From Clostridiales bacterium (GTDB lineage: Bacteria > Bacillota_A > Clostridia > Oscillospirales > Oscillospiraceae): DNA of 60,743 nucleotides. A program made the position numbers and the translations under genes. Position 1 is the first letter of the stretch. Each line of letters opens with the position of its first letter. This document shows positions 13,691 to 22,144 of the stretch, in pieces. The DNA lies in NCBI GenBank assembly GCA_004553625.1, contig SFKX01000017.1, forward strand, positions 1 through 60,743, read 5' to 3'. The notes beneath the pieces are model-generated. The model was not told the origin of the DNA, ran no database searches, and was given only the letters and a program-made list of their open reading frames with translations.

Positions 13691-14302
13691 TTTGTGCTGC
13701 CCGGACGCGGCGGAGCTTTGCAGAAGCTGCAGATAGAGCTTGAGCTCGCGCTGGACCGTGTTCGTGAAGTCGAAGCCGCCGCCGCACATGCACCAGCTGT
13801 GGTTCACGCCGCGCATGATGTAGAAGATAGAAGTGGCGACCTCCTCGGCGCTCCTGTCGTCCGGGATCTCGCCAAGGGCGATGGCCTTTGACATTATCGC
13901 CACGACCAGCTGCCAGCCCGCCTCGGCGTGAAAGCCGGGGTAGTCGCCTTTCTTGAGGTGCATCGAGTAGCGAGAGGACGCCACGGAGGGGCCGAGCTGT
14001 TCCACCGCCGTATCCACCACCTTGATGGCCAGCAGCGCCTGCTCCACACAGGTCTTTTGTGCAAAGATCTCCGGCATCGCCTTGGAGAGCTCAATGGAGA
14101 TGATGTCGCTGAAGCTCTCTATGACCTCGTCTATGGAGTGGTAGTAATAGTAAAAAGTGCTCTTCGTTATCCCCGCGGCCTTGCAAACCTGGCTGATGGT
14201 GATGTTCATGTTTGAATTCTCACGCAGCAGCTTGAAGCAGACCATTGAGATCCTGTCCTTTGTGCTTAGTTTGCCATCGTCTTTTGAAATGAAATCGTTC
14301 AC
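13688..14302 (-). CDS. TetR/AcrR family regulator
   Basis: 204 residues from the GTG at 14302, preceded by GGAG. An upstream ATG at 14359 is in frame but lies in the -35 box of this gene's own promoter. The N-terminal helix-turn-helix is NITISQVCKAAGITKSTFYYYY; the rest is a helical ligand-binding domain. The gene is divergent from the GntP-reductase operon. The intergenic region carries several copies of an ACTATAGT-centred palindrome, one of them across its own -35, so it probably represses both itself and the operon. The inducer is unknown. Confidence 0.88.
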   Translation of the reverse strand: MNDFISKDDGKLSTKDRISMVCFKLLRENSNMNITISQVCKAAGITKSTFYYYYHSIDEVIESFSDIISIELSKAMPEIFAQKTCVEQALLAIKVVDTAVEQLGPSVASSRYSMHLKKGDYPGFHAEAGWQLVVAIMSKAIALGEIPDDRSAEEVATSIFYIMRGVNHSWCMCGGGFDFTNTVQRELKLYLQLLQSSAASGQHK

Positions 14303-14330
14303 TTCTCTCCACCCTCTGTCCTTTTTCTTA

Positions 14331-14359
14331 ATCCTAAGCCCAAATTCGGACCATGTCAA
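14331..14359 (-). promoter_or_regulatory. Promoter of the TetR gene
   Basis: On the minus strand TTGACA (14359-14354), 17 bp, TAGGAT (14336-14331). An operator-like copy at 14345-14357 covers the -35. Confidence 0.75.
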
Positions 14360-14556
14360 TATATTGCAAATAAAATGTTGACCATAGTCCGAAAATTATC
14401 ATACTATAGTTCGGCAAAACAGCCAAGCAATTTTGCAAACTTTGTGTATAACTACGAAAAGCGACCGAAAGCTGGTTAAAGCGTTGACAATGATACAAGT
14501 GTAGAGTATAAATAATGTCGTACTTCCGTAGTGCAATATTCGGACTATAGTGCGAA
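14345..14556. promoter_or_regulatory. Array of four TetR-type operator copies
   Basis: The best copy, 14539-14556, reads TTCGGACTATAGTGCGAA, a palindrome of the form TTCGnACTATAGTnCGAA. Partial copies lie at 14345-14357 (TTCGGACCATGTC), 14376-14393 (ACCATAGTCCGAA right half) and 14398-14415 (ACTATAGTTCGGC). They sit on the tetR -35, upstream of the operon promoter and in its transcribed leader. Assignment to the adjacent TetR is inference. Confidence 0.7.
14484..14512 (+). promoter_or_regulatory. Promoter of the GntP-reductase operon
   Basis: TTGACA (14484-14489), 17 bp, TATAAA (14507-14512). The predicted start is near 14519, about 20 bp before the perfect operator copy. Confidence 0.8.
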
Positions 14557-14618
14557 CGGTCCGGAACGCCGCACGAGCCGAGTCCACTGCGGGAGCAAAA
14601 AAACAGAGAGGTGCGAAC

Positions 14619-15929
14619 ATGAACACATTAGGGATCATAGGCTGCCTGCTGGGGTTTGTACTGGTGATATTCCTGTCATTCAAGAATTTCTCCCCGTTTA
14701 TCGCCTCGTGCATCGGCGCCTTCTTCGTCATCATCATCACGGGCTCGCCCATAGTCGATACGCTGACGGTGTACGCGCAGCAGTGCGCGAGCTTTGCCGG
14801 CGGCTACTGGCTGGTATTCCTCTTCGGCGCGATCATGGCCCGGATATACAGCGAGAGCGGCGCGGCTATGGCTGTGGCCGTGGGGCTCAAGAAAAGCGTC
14901 CTGCGAGACACGCTCAAGCCGGGGCTGCAGCAGTTTCTGGCCCTGCTCGTCATTGACCTCATCCCCGGCATACTGGGCCTGGGCGGCGTCATAACCTCGG
15001 TGGCTCTGCTGCTCTGCTACCCCATCGCCCTGTCGATACTCGAGGCCTACAACATACCCAAGCGCTTTTCCTACGGCGCGCTGGCCCTGGGCTGCTTCTC
15101 CTGGTGCATCATGGTCCCGGGCGCGGTGCAGACTACCAACATAATCCCCCAGAGCTTCCTCGGCACGGACGCCATGGCTCTGGCGGTCCCCGGCTGGATC
15201 GGCGGTATCTTCTGGGCGATCGGCGGCACCGTCATCCTTAACATCCTCGTGACCCGCGCGAAGAAAAAGGGCGAGGTCTTTGAGTACGGCCCGAACGACA
15301 AGCGCTTCGAGGTCAGCGACAAACTGCCCAACTTCTGGCTCTCCCTCGTTCCTCTGGTCTTTCTCTTTGTCATCTACAACGTGTTCAAGGTCAACATCAA
15401 CATCTCCCTCGGCCTGGGCGCGCTGCTCACCCTCGCGCTCAACTGGAAGTTCCTCAAGCCCGTGGGCATCCTCAGCGTTCTGAACGCGGGCGCAGCCCAG
15501 TCCATAGCGCCCATGGCAACGGTAGGCGCGATGGTCGGCTTCGCCAACGTCGTCACCAGCACCGAGGCCTTCACAAGCCTGACCAACGCACTCTTCGGCA
15601 TGGACATCCCGCCCGTCCTGCTGGTCATCCTCTTCTGCGGTATCATCGCGGCGCTTACCGGCGGCTCCGGCACCGGTTTCCTCGTCTCGCTGCCCATCCT
15701 GGCACCAACACTGCTGGCTCAGGGCGTGGACCCCGAGATGATACACAGGGTCGGCCTCTTTGCCGGCACGGCCTTCTCCATGCTGCCCTACAGCGGAGTC
15801 ATCCTCATGTTCCTGCCCATCTCCGGGCTCAAGCTCAAGGACATCTACGGCCAGGTTTTCTGGACAATGGTCGTTTGGGGACTCGTGAGCACCGCGCTCG
15901 TGGCCGCGCTCTGGGCCATCGGCCTGTGA
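14619..15929 (+). CDS. GntP family carboxylate permease (first of two)
   Basis: 436 residues, many hydrophobic helices and an N-terminal GIIGCLLGFVLVIFLSFKN common to this branch. The signatures GGVITSVALLLCYPIALSILE and TGGSGTGFLVSLPILAP match the GntP family, which takes up gluconate and other hydroxy- or short-chain acids. The ATG at 14619 follows AGAGAGGTG. It is first in a five-gene operon. The next gene is a diverged paralog, so the two may form a pair or have different substrates. Confidence 0.85.
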   Translation: MNTLGIIGCLLGFVLVIFLSFKNFSPFIASCIGAFFVIIITGSPIVDTLTVYAQQCASFAGGYWLVFLFGAIMARIYSESGAAMAVAVGLKKSVLRDTLKPGLQQFLALLVIDLIPGILGLGGVITSVALLLCYPIALSILEAYNIPKRFSYGALALGCFSWCIMVPGAVQTTNIIPQSFLGTDAMALAVPGWIGGIFWAIGGTVILNILVTRAKKKGEVFEYGPNDKRFEVSDKLPNFWLSLVPLVFLFVIYNVFKVNINISLGLGALLTLALNWKFLKPVGILSVLNAGAAQSIAPMATVGAMVGFANVVTSTEAFTSLTNALFGMDIPPVLLVILFCGIIAALTGGSGTGFLVSLPILAPTLLAQGVDPEMIHRVGLFAGTAFSMLPYSGVILMFLPISGLKLKDIYGQVFWTMVVWGLVSTALVAALWAIGL

Positions 15930-15974
15930 GCCTCCGTCCTGCGCTATCCGGAAAACCTTGAATAGGAGCGGAAT

Positions 15975-17291
15975 ATGGGTATTATCGGATGCCTTCTATC
16001 TTTTGTCATAGTAATTTTCCTAGTATATAAAAACTGGTCGGTGCTCCTGGCGGGACTGGCGGGCGCGCTCGTCTGCATAGCGGCGAACGGCCTGCCGCTC
16101 TGGGACTCCATAAACGACATATACCTGAGCAAGATGGTGGCCTTCATCGGCAGCTTTTTCCTCATCTATCTCTTCGGCTGCATCGAGGCGCAGATCTACA
16201 GCCGCAGCGGAGCAGCCCTGGCTATAGCGGACGCCATCTCCGGCTGGATAAACATAGACAAAATGCCCCAGCAGAGAAAGCAGCTCATGGCCATGCTCAT
16301 TCTGACGCTCATCGGCACGGTTCTGGCCTACGGCGGCATTATCGTGACGGTAGTCATCATCCTGCTCTATCCCATCTCGCTCAGCCTGCTTGAGAAGGCG
16401 GACATACCCAAGAAGTTCGTGCTCGGCATACTGGCGAACGGCACCTTCACCTTTGCCCTCACGGGACCCGGCAGCCCCCAGACCACGAACATCGTGGCGA
16501 TGAACTTCCTCGGCACCTCGTCCACGAGCGGCCTGGTGGCGGGAATCATCGGCTCGCTCGCAGAGCTGGCCGTGACCCTGTTCGTCCTGAACGCCATGAT
16601 AAACCGCGCCCGGGCGGCGGGCGAGCACTTCGCCTACCACGAGAAGGACGAGGTCTACGCCCCCGGAAGAGAGAAACCGGGTTTCCTCCTGGCGGTGTTT
16701 CCGCTGGCGGCGGTGTTCCTGCTGTTCATAGTCTTTGGGGTCCGCATAGAGTATGCCCTGGCGGCCGGGGCGGTGCTGTCGCTGGCCGCCTTCTGGAAGT
16801 ATCTCCGGGAGGAGGGCGTGCAGCCCGTCCTGAACGCGGGCGCGCTCAGCAGTATCAGCCCGGTGTTCACTGTCGGCGCGATAGTCGGTTTTGCGGGGAT
16901 AGTCACGAGTACGGAGGCCTTCTCGCAGATCGTGGCGGGGATCGTGGAGATCCCGCTGCCGCCGGTGGTGCTGCTCATCATCTGCGTAGCCATAACCTGC
17001 GCGCTGACGGGCGGCTCCTCAACCGGACTGCTCGTCTGCCTGCCGGTGATGGCGCCCGTGTTCATCGACCAGCTGGGCATGGACCTCGAGCTCGTCCACC
17101 GTGTTTCGACCTTTGCCGGAAGCATCCTGGACACGCTGCCATACAGCGGCTCCATCCTCATGCTCCTGCCTGTCTGCCACATGAAGCTCAAGGAGATATA
17201 CCCGGCCATGTTCGTCACGACGGTGCTTTCCACGCTGGTCGGCACGGTGGTCATCGCGCTCATCATGACGCTCTTCCCCATGCTGCCCTGA
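15975..17291 (+). CDS. GntP family carboxylate permease (second of two)
   Basis: 438 residues, collinear with the preceding permease: GIIGCLLSFVIVIFLVYKN, GGIIVTVVIILLYPISLSLLE and TGGSSTGLLVCLPVMAP occupy matching places, but most other positions differ, so this is an old duplication. It starts 45 bases after the first gene, after AGGAGCGG. Co-transcribed with the reductases downstream. Substrate unknown. Confidence 0.85.
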   Translation: MGIIGCLLSFVIVIFLVYKNWSVLLAGLAGALVCIAANGLPLWDSINDIYLSKMVAFIGSFFLIYLFGCIEAQIYSRSGAALAIADAISGWINIDKMPQQRKQLMAMLILTLIGTVLAYGGIIVTVVIILLYPISLSLLEKADIPKKFVLGILANGTFTFALTGPGSPQTTNIVAMNFLGTSSTSGLVAGIIGSLAELAVTLFVLNAMINRARAAGEHFAYHEKDEVYAPGREKPGFLLAVFPLAAVFLLFIVFGVRIEYALAAGAVLSLAAFWKYLREEGVQPVLNAGALSSISPVFTVGAIVGFAGIVTSTEAFSQIVAGIVEIPLPPVVLLIICVAITCALTGGSSTGLLVCLPVMAPVFIDQLGMDLELVHRVSTFAGSILDTLPYSGSILMLLPVCHMKLKEIYPAMFVTTVLSTLVGTVVIALIMTLFPMLP

Positions 17292-17331
17292 GCGAACGCA
17301 AATTACATCTGAAACGGAGAGAGAAGCCAAA

Positions 17332-19293
17332 ATGGATAACAAAAACATTGATTACGACGTACTGTTTACCCCCTACAAGATAGGCAAGGTGACGATCAAG
17401 AACCGCATAGGCATGTCCGCCATGGGCCTGTTTTCCGCGAACACGGACGGCAGCCCCTCAATGTTCACCTCCGCCTTCTATGAGGACAGGGCGCGGGGCG
17501 GCACGGGCCTCATCATCGTCGGCGCGAGCATGGTCTCACGCGCGGCGGCGAACGGCATCACCGGCATGTATTGGGAGGACAAGTCCGTCGTCCCCCACCA
17601 CACGGACATAGTCGAGCGCTGCCACAGGTACGGTGCGAAGGCCGCCATCGCTATCGGCGTGGGCTCCGGGCGCAACGCCTTCCTCACAATGCTCGACGGC
17701 AAGCAGCCCGTTTCCGCCTCGGCGATCCCCTCCCGCTGGGACCCGAATCTCCTCTGCCATCCCCTGACCGTGGACGAGATACACGAGTACGTTGCGGGCT
17801 ATGAGCAGGCTGCCTATAGGGCAAAGTGCGCGGGGTATGATATAATCGAGGTCCACGCCCACTGCGGCTATCTCATAGACCAGTTCATGTCCCCGCTCTG
17901 GAACCACCGCGAGGACGAGTACGGCGGCAGCGACGAGAACCGTGCCCGCTTCGCCATCGAGATCCTGCAGGCGATAAAACGCGGCGCGGGCAGCGACATC
18001 CCGGTCATTTACCGCATCGCGCCGGACCACAGGGTCCCCGGCTCCCGCACGCTCGAGAACTGCGGACCGACCTTCGACGTCCTCTCCAAGGCCGGCGTGG
18101 ACGCCTTTGACTGCGACGCAGGCTGCTATGACGTCATAGACTACATCTTCCCGACCCAGTACCTGGGTGACGCGCCCCTGGCTTACGTCCTGCCCACCGT
18201 CCGCAAATGCACGGACAAGCCCCTGCTCAACGCCGGCAACCACACGCCGGAGACCGCAGCAGAGCTTATATCCTCCGGCAAGAGCGACTTTGTTCTCTTT
18301 GGCCGCGGGCTCATCTGCGACCCCGACCTTCCCAAAAAGCTCATGAACGGAGAGCGTGAGAACGTCCGCCCCTGCATGCGCTGCCTGGAGGAGTGCGTCC
18401 GCCGTACCGTGGACCGCATAACCAAGGTCAGCTGCGCGCTCAACCCCCGCGTGAACGAGGAGATGTTCTTCAACATCAAAAAGGTCGAAAAGCCGCTGAA
18501 CGTCATGGTCGTCGGCGGAGGCCCAGGCGGACTCGAGGCCGCCCGCGTTGCGGCTCTGGAGGGCAACACCGTGCACCTCTACGAGAAGTCCGGAGTCCTG
18601 GGCGGCAACATGCTGGTGGCTTCCACCCCGGATTTCAAGAGCCCCATCCAGGAGCTTCTCAAGTGGTACGAGCTGCAGATGAAGAACACCGGCGTGAACG
18701 TCCACATGAACGCCGAGATAGGCGCTGACGATCCGCGCTTCGAGCAGGCGGACCTCATCGTCATGGCAACGGGCGCGAACGAGTTTGTCCCGCGCATCCC
18801 CGGCGTGGACGGGGGTAACGTCGTCAGCGTCATAGATGCGCACATGAACTGGGACCTCGTCAAAGGCGAGCGCATCGTCGTCTGCGGCGGCGGTCTCTCC
18901 GGCTGCGAGGCGGCCTACGACCTGGCAAAGGAGAAGGGCATGTCCGTCACCGTCGTCGAGATGGGGGACAAGGTGCTCAACGGCGTGTTCACGATAAACG
19001 CGGATTCGCTCCTGCGCAAGATGCAGGGCTACGACATCACCCTGCGTACCTCCGCCCGCGTCACGCGCGTCACGGAAGAGGGCGTCTACATAGAGCACGA
19101 GGGCCAGGAGGAGTTCCTGCCCTGCGACACGGTGGTCGCAGCCTTCGGCCTGACGCCGAACGCGAAGGTGGCGGAGGCCGTCCGCGCCAAGCACCCCAAA
19201 AAGACCTGGATAATCGGGGACAGCGAGGAAATAGGCAACATAGGCAAGGCCGTCCGCGGCGGCTACTACGCGGCCATGAGCCTCATCGACTGA
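17332..19293 (+). CDS. Old Yellow Enzyme / 2,4-dienoyl-CoA reductase-type flavoenzyme
   Basis: 653 residues, as in FadH and BaiCD/BaiH. Residues ~1-340 form the FMN barrel with EVHAHCGYLIDQFMSP and NHREDEYGG, the substrate and flavin loops. Cys residues in RPCMRCLEEC and KVSCALNP bind a 4Fe-4S cluster. From ~385 an FAD-binding (VVGGGPGGLEAARVAA) and NAD(P)-binding (VVCGGGLSGCEAAYDLA) module supplies electrons. Such enzymes reduce activated C=C bonds, for example in enoates or enones. In this operon it probably reduces a compound brought in by GntP transport. The exact substrate is not visible. Confidence 0.88.
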   Translation: MDNKNIDYDVLFTPYKIGKVTIKNRIGMSAMGLFSANTDGSPSMFTSAFYEDRARGGTGLIIVGASMVSRAAANGITGMYWEDKSVVPHHTDIVERCHRYGAKAAIAIGVGSGRNAFLTMLDGKQPVSASAIPSRWDPNLLCHPLTVDEIHEYVAGYEQAAYRAKCAGYDIIEVHAHCGYLIDQFMSPLWNHREDEYGGSDENRARFAIEILQAIKRGAGSDIPVIYRIAPDHRVPGSRTLENCGPTFDVLSKAGVDAFDCDAGCYDVIDYIFPTQYLGDAPLAYVLPTVRKCTDKPLLNAGNHTPETAAELISSGKSDFVLFGRGLICDPDLPKKLMNGERENVRPCMRCLEECVRRTVDRITKVSCALNPRVNEEMFFNIKKVEKPLNVMVVGGGPGGLEAARVAALEGNTVHLYEKSGVLGGNMLVASTPDFKSPIQELLKWYELQMKNTGVNVHMNAEIGADDPRFEQADLIVMATGANEFVPRIPGVDGGNVVSVIDAHMNWDLVKGERIVVCGGGLSGCEAAYDLAKEKGMSVTVVEMGDKVLNGVFTINADSLLRKMQGYDITLRTSARVTRVTEEGVYIEHEGQEEFLPCDTVVAAFGLTPNAKVAEAVRAKHPKKTWIIGDSEEIGNIGKAVRGGYYAAMSLID

Positions 19294-19312
19294 AGAGAAA
19301 GGAAGAGAGCAA

Positions 19313-20065
19313 ATGTTTGATCTCACTGGAAGGAATGCGGTTGTCACCGGAGCCTCTGCCGGACTGGGCCGCGAGATAGCCCTGGCCCTTGCGGGGCAGG
19401 GCGCGAACGTTGCCATTCTGGCCAGGCGCGAGAACAAGCTCGAGGAGGTCGCGGCCGAGATCCGCGCGCTGGGTGTGGACTGCCTGGTGGTCAAGTGCGA
19501 CGTCACGATAAACGCCCAGGTCGAGGCGGCGGCGGCCAAGTGCATCGCGCACTTCGGGAAGGTGGACATCCTGGTGAACAACGCCGGTGGGGGCCACCAG
19601 ATAGACGCCGCGGAGGGCGACCTGGACGACTGGCTGAGCATCGCAGACCTGAACCTCAACAGCGTCTACCGCTGCTGCCGCGCTTTCGGCAAGCACATGA
19701 TAGATAACGGCTACGGCCGCATAATAAACATCGCCTCCATGTACGGCCTCGTGGGCAGCCGCGGGACCAAGAACTCGCCCTACGCGGCGGCAAAGGGCGG
19801 AGTCGTGAACCTGACCCGCGCCTTGGGCAGCGAGTGGGCAAGGTACGGCGTTAACGTGAACGCCGTTAGCCCCGGATACTTCAGGACAGAGGCCACGGAG
19901 GGCATGTGGGAGCTCGTAAATCAGATAGCCAGCGACAACACACCCATAAAGCGCGGCGGACGCCAGGGCGAGATCACCGCGCCCGTCTGCTTCCTTGCCA
20001 GCGACGAGGCGAGTTACATGGTAGGCGCGGTCATCCCCTGCGACGGCGGCTATACCTGCATTTGA
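19313..20065 (+). CDS. Short-chain dehydrogenase/reductase
   Basis: 250 residues, classical SDR: TGASAGLG at 12-19 binds the cofactor, NNAGGG follows beta-4, and the catalytic set is the Ser of NIASMYG with SPYAAAK (Tyr and Lys). Close in pattern to gluconate 5-dehydrogenase and 3-oxoacyl reductases. It lies 19 bases after the flavoenzyme gene. It should oxidise or reduce an alcohol/ketone on the pathway intermediate. Confidence 0.88.
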   Translation: MFDLTGRNAVVTGASAGLGREIALALAGQGANVAILARRENKLEEVAAEIRALGVDCLVVKCDVTINAQVEAAAAKCIAHFGKVDILVNNAGGGHQIDAAEGDLDDWLSIADLNLNSVYRCCRAFGKHMIDNGYGRIINIASMYGLVGSRGTKNSPYAAAKGGVVNLTRALGSEWARYGVNVNAVSPGYFRTEATEGMWELVNQIASDNTPIKRGGRQGEITAPVCFLASDEASYMVGAVIPCDGGYTCI

Positions 20066-20087
20066 GAAATAGGAGGTAAATACAAAG

Positions 20088-21191
20088 ATGAGAGGATTCT
20101 GCCTTTCCTCCAGTTTCCCCGAAAAGGGAGTGGGCTGGCTCGAGATACCTAAGCCGCAGATACAAAACCCCTATGACGCAATCCTGGAGCCGGTGGCAGT
20201 CTCGCCCTGCACTTCCGACGTACACTCGGCCAGGGCGAACATGGCCGGCGGGAACGCTGCTTCCAACCTCATTCTGGGCAAGACCGGCCAGAAGCGCCCG
20301 GACATCGTCCTTGGACACGAGGCGGTGGGCCGCGTCGTGGAGGTTGGAGCGCTGGTAACGGACTTCAAGGTGGGGGATGTCGTTTCCGTCCCCTGCGTGA
20401 CGCCGAACTGGCTGACGCTTGAGGTCCAAAACGGCTGGTATCAGCACTCCGGTGGCCAGGCTGGCGGACGCTTCACCTCCCTGCGCGACCACGGCGTATT
20501 CGGAGAGTACTTCCGCATCCCCTTCGCGGACATGAACCTGGCCAGGATACCCGAGGGCGTCTCCCTGGCGGCGGGCGTCATGGCGACGGACATGATAACG
20601 ACGGGCTTCAGCGCCGTCGAGATGGCGGAGGTCGCCTACGGCGACACCGTTGTGGTCATAGGCATAGGCCCTGTGGGCCTGATGTCCGTGGCGGGCGCAG
20701 CCCTGCGCGGCGCGGGAAGGATTATTGCAGTCGGAGGACGCGAGGTCACGCGCGAGCTGGCCGTGAAGTACGGCGCGGAGGTCACGGTGGACTACAGGGG
20801 CGGCGACCTCAGGCAGCAGCTCGACGAGGTGCTGGGTCCCAAGAAGGCCGACGCCGTCATCATAGCCGGCGGTAACGAAGACACGGTCAGCCTGGCGATG
20901 GGACTCGTACATGTCTACGGCCGCGTGGCGAATCTGCTGGGCCTTTCCGGTGAGGTGCTCATAAAGCCTGCGGACTCCGGGGCTTTCTGTGCGCACAAGA
21001 CGTTGGTCGGCAATCTCTGCCCCGGCGGCAGGGTGCGGACGGAGCGGCTGCTCTCTATCGTGAAGTCCGGCCGCCTGGATGCTGACAGCCTTATCACCCA
21101 CGAGTTCAGGGGCCTGGACGGCATTGAGCCGGCCTTTGACCTCATGGCGGCGAAGCCGGCGGAGCTCATAAAGCCCATCGTTTATATTTGA
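20088..21191 (+). CDS. Zinc-dependent secondary alcohol dehydrogenase-like enzyme
   Basis: 367 residues. Strongly resembles the secondary-alcohol dehydrogenases of Thermoanaerobacter and Clostridium beijerinckii: PCTSD (C41), LGHE (H77, E78), ATDMITTGF with the third zinc ligand Asp, GIGPVGLMSVAGA for NADP, and CPGGRVRTERLL. Compared with the Thermoanaerobacter enzyme as I remember it, there are about 14 extra residues between the catalytic Cys and His-Glu. Last gene of the operon; a strong hairpin follows. Confidence 0.9.
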   Translation: MRGFCLSSSFPEKGVGWLEIPKPQIQNPYDAILEPVAVSPCTSDVHSARANMAGGNAASNLILGKTGQKRPDIVLGHEAVGRVVEVGALVTDFKVGDVVSVPCVTPNWLTLEVQNGWYQHSGGQAGGRFTSLRDHGVFGEYFRIPFADMNLARIPEGVSLAAGVMATDMITTGFSAVEMAEVAYGDTVVVIGIGPVGLMSVAGAALRGAGRIIAVGGREVTRELAVKYGAEVTVDYRGGDLRQQLDEVLGPKKADAVIIAGGNEDTVSLAMGLVHVYGRVANLLGLSGEVLIKPADSGAFCAHKTLVGNLCPGGRVRTERLLSIVKSGRLDADSLITHEFRGLDGIEPAFDLMAAKPAELIKPIVYI

Positions 21192-21202
21192 GGAAGCGGA
21201 AA

Positions 21203-21250
21203 GGGGCCGGCGTCCGAAAAGGACGCCGGCCCCAAGTGATTTTTATAGAC
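21203..21250 (+). terminator. Terminator of the GntP-reductase operon
   Basis: GGGGCCGGCGTCC-GAAAA-GGACGCCGGCCCC, 13 perfect pairs, with a short T-run about 10 bases further on. Confidence 0.8.
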
Positions 21251-21253
21251 AAA

Positions 21254-21289
21254 GACCCCCGGGCGGCGCCTAGGCGCAGCCCGGGGGTC
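21254..21289 (-). terminator. Terminator of tRNA-Ser(GCT)
   Basis: AGACCCCCGGGC and GCCCGGGGGTCT form a 12-pair stem directly after the tRNA 3' end on the minus strand, followed by TTTGTC. Confidence 0.75.
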
Positions 21290-21381
21290 TGGCGCGGAAG
21301 GAGGGATTTGAACCCTCGCTCGGCTCAACACCGACTACTCCCTTAGCAGGGGAGCCCCTTCGGCCTCTTGGGTACTTCCGC
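21290..21381 (-). tRNA. tRNA-Ser (anticodon GCT)
   Basis: Minus-strand class II tRNA of 92 bases. Acceptor GCGGAAG/CTTCCGC, anticodon stem CTCCC/GGGAG around CTGCTAA reading AGC, long variable arm, encoded CCA. Confidence 0.94.
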
Positions 21382-21428
21382 AGGTCAAAGCTCACATATA
21401 TTATCATAGGAAAAGCAACTTGTCAAGA

Positions 21429-21457
21429 TTGACATACATGAGGAAATGGACTATTAT
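21429..21457 (+). promoter_or_regulatory. Promoter of the HAD phosphatase gene
   Basis: TTGACA (21429-21434), 17 bp, TATTAT (21452-21457). The start codon at 21467 is nine bases after the -10, so the transcript has essentially no leader. Confidence 0.65.
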
Positions 21458-21466
21458 TTTTTTATT

Positions 21467-22117
21467 ATGAGATATGACACGGTTATTTTCGATTTGGACG
21501 GCACTTTGCTCGATACGCTGGACGACCTGACGGACGGCGTGAACCACGCTTTGCGTGAATTCGGCTTCCAGGAGGCGACGCGGGAGGAGATACGCGCCCG
21601 CCTGGGCTACGGTTCCGGCTACCTTATCGCCAGCAGCGTGCCAGGCGGGAAAGATTGTCCCGTATATCAACAGGTGTTTGACTGCTACTTCGCCTACTAC
21701 AGGGCGCACAGCGCGGACAAGACCAGGCCCTACCCCGGCATACCCGAGCTCCTGCGCGAGCTGGGGCGGAGGGGCGTGCGCTGCGCCATCGTCTCCAACA
21801 AACCACACCTGGCAACGCTGGACCTGGCGGAAAAATACTTCAAGGGCCTCGTGGCCACCGCTGTGGGCGACCAGCCCGGTGTGGTGGAGCGCAAGCCCGC
21901 GCCCGACACCGTTTGGGCAGCTATGCGCGAGCTTGGCGGCACCGGGGAGCGGAGCGTATACGTCGGGGACTCCGAGGTCGATATCCGGACCGCGCGTAAT
22001 GCCGGGATCGACTGTGTCTCCGTGGACTGGGGCTTCCGCACGCGGGAACAGCTCCTGGGCTTCGGCGCGGCGCGCATAGTCTCAAGCGCAGAGGAGCTGC
22101 TCGAGGCGCTCGAGTGA
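21467..22117 (+). CDS. HAD family hydrolase, phosphoglycolate phosphatase-like
   Basis: 216 residues from the ATG at 21467. HAD motifs: FDLDGTLLDT (nucleophile D9 and acid D11), SNKPH with motif II Ser, the Lys of ERKPAPDT, and VGDSEVDIRTARNAG for magnesium. Helical cap type as in Gph/PpaX. An in-frame ATG at 21446 lies between the -35 and -10 hexamers and cannot be on this transcript. No SD sequence precedes 21467, in line with leaderless initiation. The ZIP gene follows 27 bases downstream. Confidence 0.88.
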   Translation: MRYDTVIFDLDGTLLDTLDDLTDGVNHALREFGFQEATREEIRARLGYGSGYLIASSVPGGKDCPVYQQVFDCYFAYYRAHSADKTRPYPGIPELLRELGRRGVRCAIVSNKPHLATLDLAEKYFKGLVATAVGDQPGVVERKPAPDTVWAAMRELGGTGERSVYVGDSEVDIRTARNAGIDCVSVDWGFRTREQLLGFGAARIVSSAEELLEALE

Positions 22118-22144
22118 ATAATTGAAATTGGGGGAAAACTGTCC

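Noticed and set aside
14303..14359. ATG at 14359 as the start of the TetR gene
   Set aside because: It lies within the -35 box of the TTGACA-17-TAGGAT promoter of the same gene, and GTG at 14302 has its own GGAG.
14619..17291. Recent duplication of the GntP genes or a mobile element
   Set aside because: The two proteins share only family motifs at most positions, and no terminal repeats, transposase or integrase were seen.
17536..19659. A 707-codon open frame antisense to the ene-reductase and SDR genes
   Set aside because: The sense strand encodes well-conserved enzymes; the antisense frame has no recognisable domain. Long antisense frames are expected with this G+C-rich codon use. The same applies to 31363-32811, 56287-58263 and 8685-10142.
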